26,551 bases of DNA. It comes from Verrucomicrobiota bacterium. GTDB taxonomy: Bacteria; Verrucomicrobiota; Verrucomicrobiae; Limisphaerales; UBA11358. The stretch covers positions 1 through 26,551 of the forward strand of contig JACZKP010000169.1 of assembly GCA_014860005.1 (NCBI GenBank), in the 5' to 3' direction. The notes under the pieces are model-generated. The model did not search any database. It saw only the letters and a list, made by a program, of their open reading frames with translations, and was not told where the DNA came from. How positions within the stretch are numbered: the first letter of the stretch is position 1; the number at the start of each line of letters is the position of its first letter. Of the stretch, positions 25,321 through 26,551 are shown one piece after another. Position numbers and translations under genes: made by a program.

Positions 25321-26325
25321 CTAACGGTCGGCCACCGGTGGTTTTTCGCCGTACGGCCCGACCATGGCTTCAAACGGATTCTCCCACAGCGGCTCGCCCG
25401 GCTTGAGCAGGCGCACCGGTTTATACTGCATTCCCGGCAGCTTCTCCCGTTTGAGCACCTGCCGAAATCGTTGCGAGATGATCAGTGGACGAAACGCGAC
25501 CCCCTTGGCGTTTCCGACCCGCTCGCGAGCAATGGCAATGTCGAATTCACCAAACGCTGCAACCTCCGCCGCACTGTAGCAGAGCTCTTCAGGAATGTAG
25601 GGTCCCGCATCGTAGTGAACGGCCCTTCCGGCATAGCGTGGACGATCTTTATATTCAATAGGGTCCTCCAAGCCATCCTGCGTGGTCGGCTCGCCCAAAT
25701 TGTCCACGAGCGGTAGCAGGCAACGCGGCATCACTACATCACTCCACGGCTGCCAGAGCTCTTTGGCGGCTTTTCCCGGCTTGTCGAACAGCACCGGGCG
25801 CGGACGAAAGCCCTTCATGCCCTCCCGCTCAAGCAACTCCTTCAGCCTCGTGGTCATGGCGTACGCAGGGAGCGTCCCCAAATTGCCATAATCCCAGCGG
25901 GCTTTCAGGCGCTTGTCGGCCTTTGCAAGGTATCTCTCGTCATCCGTCTGAATTGGATGCTGAGTGTCGGCAATCTCGCGGCTACAGTGGACCCCCACGA
26001 AATGCAAATCGCGCACGTCCTTCTCATCATATTCGCGGAAGACTCGCACGTAAAAATACCTCAAGTGCTCGCCATTGCGACGCATGATGCGGTGCGAGAT
26101 CGGAATTCGTCCTGTTTGTTCCTTTATGATCCTCAGCACGTCTGTAAGCGCGGGGTGTTCCAATGGCAATTCCAAACGGAGAAACGCCGGATTGTGGCGC
26201 GGACCCACACCCGTTATTTGGATTAATCTCCGAAAATTGGATTCTCGCCTCAATGCCACCTCCCCAAGAGGTCGCCCTCCGCTTAACTCCAAGCATCCGA
26301 CAGCGAGTTGGATCGTACTTCTCAT
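25321..26325 (-). CDS. Hypothetical protein with duplicated immunity-protein-like segment
   Basis: I choose the ATG at 26325 (334 residues); a longer frame to 26499 would overlap the end of the upstream gene. No signal peptide or membrane helix is visible, so it should be cytoplasmic. The C-terminal half has two similar units: MTTRLKELLEREGMKGFRPRPV then ELWQPWSD (about 158-195), and LIISQRFRQVLKREKLPGMQYKPV then LWENPFE (about 284-320). Each is a helix followed by a strand ending PV, like the C-terminus of polymorphic-toxin immunity proteins of the Imm11/DUF1629 or double-CXXCG sort, though no CXXCG motif is present here. The N-terminal part (RSTIQLAVGCLELSGGR onwards) is unfamiliar. The gene upstream could be its partner. 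The function is an inference, not a firm family assignment. Confidence 0.65.
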   Translation of the reverse strand: MRSTIQLAVGCLELSGGRPLGEVALRRESNFRRLIQITGVGPRHNPAFLRLELPLEHPALTDVLRIIKEQTGRIPISHRIMRRNGEHLRYFYVRVFREYDEKDVRDLHFVGVHCSREIADTQHPIQTDDERYLAKADKRLKARWDYGNLGTLPAYAMTTRLKELLEREGMKGFRPRPVLFDKPGKAAKELWQPWSDVVMPRCLLPLVDNLGEPTTQDGLEDPIEYKDRPRYAGRAVHYDAGPYIPEELCYSAAEVAAFGEFDIAIARERVGNAKGVAFRPLIISQRFRQVLKREKLPGMQYKPVRLLKPGEPLWENPFEAMVGPYGEKPPVADR

Positions 26326-26434
26326 GTCTGAGTGCAATCCTATGGTGCGCGGGGAGGTATTGTAAATCCCTTGGAGATAAACCACTTTTCGGTAACCGCC
26401 CACAAATCGTAAAGGTGTCAGTCCCGAATGGCGG

Positions 26435-26551
26435 TTAGATAAGGCCCAAAACTTTCTTGCCGAGGCGTTTGCGGCGTGGCGGGTTTGGCAATGTTTCAAA
26501 GATGACCTGTCGGGAAAGCGCCTGCATGCGGCGCAGGATTTCCTGTAACTC
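26435..26551 (-). CDS. C-terminal end of a protein (cut by window edge)
   Basis: The minus frame is open from the window edge to a TAA at 26435-26437, giving 38 residues that begin ELQEILRRMQ and end RRKRLGKKVLGLI. A helical stretch is followed by a Pro/Arg/Lys-rich basic tail. The codon use looks real, and the gene lies 109 bases upstream of the immunity-like gene on the same strand. The family cannot be named from so little. If the neighbour is an immunity gene, this could be the toxin C-terminus, but nothing in these residues shows a nuclease or other active site. Confidence 0.5.
   Translation of the reverse strand, partial: ELQEILRRMQALSRQVIFETLPNPPRRKRLGKKVLGLI

Overview
The window looks like chromosomal DNA of a Verrucomicrobiota bacterium, most likely of the Limisphaerales/Pedosphaera type. 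The evidence is moderately high GC with GC-rich third positions, a pseudopilin of the kind greatly expanded in that phylum, a very large exported lamin-tail/CotH protein beside a family 11 rhamnogalacturonan lyase, and small palindromic repeats in spacers and even inside genes. I did no database search, so the taxonomic call is inference. I saw no tRNA, rRNA, CRISPR array, phage or intact insertion sequence.

Layout. Positions 1-8060 (minus strand) hold an exported-protein start cut by the window edge, a PL11 rhamnogalacturonan lyase, and 13 bases upstream of the lyase a 1799-residue exported lamin-tail/CotH/chitobiase-C protein; together they suggest an outer-surface or secreted polysaccharide-utilisation locus. 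Its upstream region (8061-8446) carries two repeat-like dyads. Positions 8447-12031 (minus) are a compact run: small conserved protein, lipoprotein, DJ-1/PfpI protein, MsbA-type ABC exporter and DUF2905 membrane protein, the middle two overlapping as TAATG. Positions 12138-14030 encode a double-SIS protein resembling glucokinase regulatory protein/MurQ. Positions 14239-15522 encode an FHA-receiver-PATAN signalling protein with a strong ribosome binding site. Positions 15830-17094 hold two neighbouring paralogues with DUF4252-like sequence; the second appears to have an in-frame TGA near its start. A divergent spacer with a clean dyad precedes a plus-strand pseudopilin (17330-18145).

Positions 18257-21533 (minus) form a set of GT-C-type membrane glycosyltransferase, aldo/keto reductase and ThpR. 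Diverging from it, 21610-24971 (plus) encode a HAD-UbiA fusion and an overlapping or abutting GMC oxidoreductase, which suggests polyprenyl-phosphate-linked sugar synthesis, oxidation and transfer. The GT-C and GMC genes each contain one copy of the same ~70-base palindrome, translated in frame. The right end (minus) has an immunity-protein-like gene with an internal duplication, preceded by the tail of another gene.

The strongest candidates for something new are the palindromic element that inserts into genes without breaking them, the UbiA/GMC/GT-C neighbourhood, and the duplicated immunity-like gene at the right edge.
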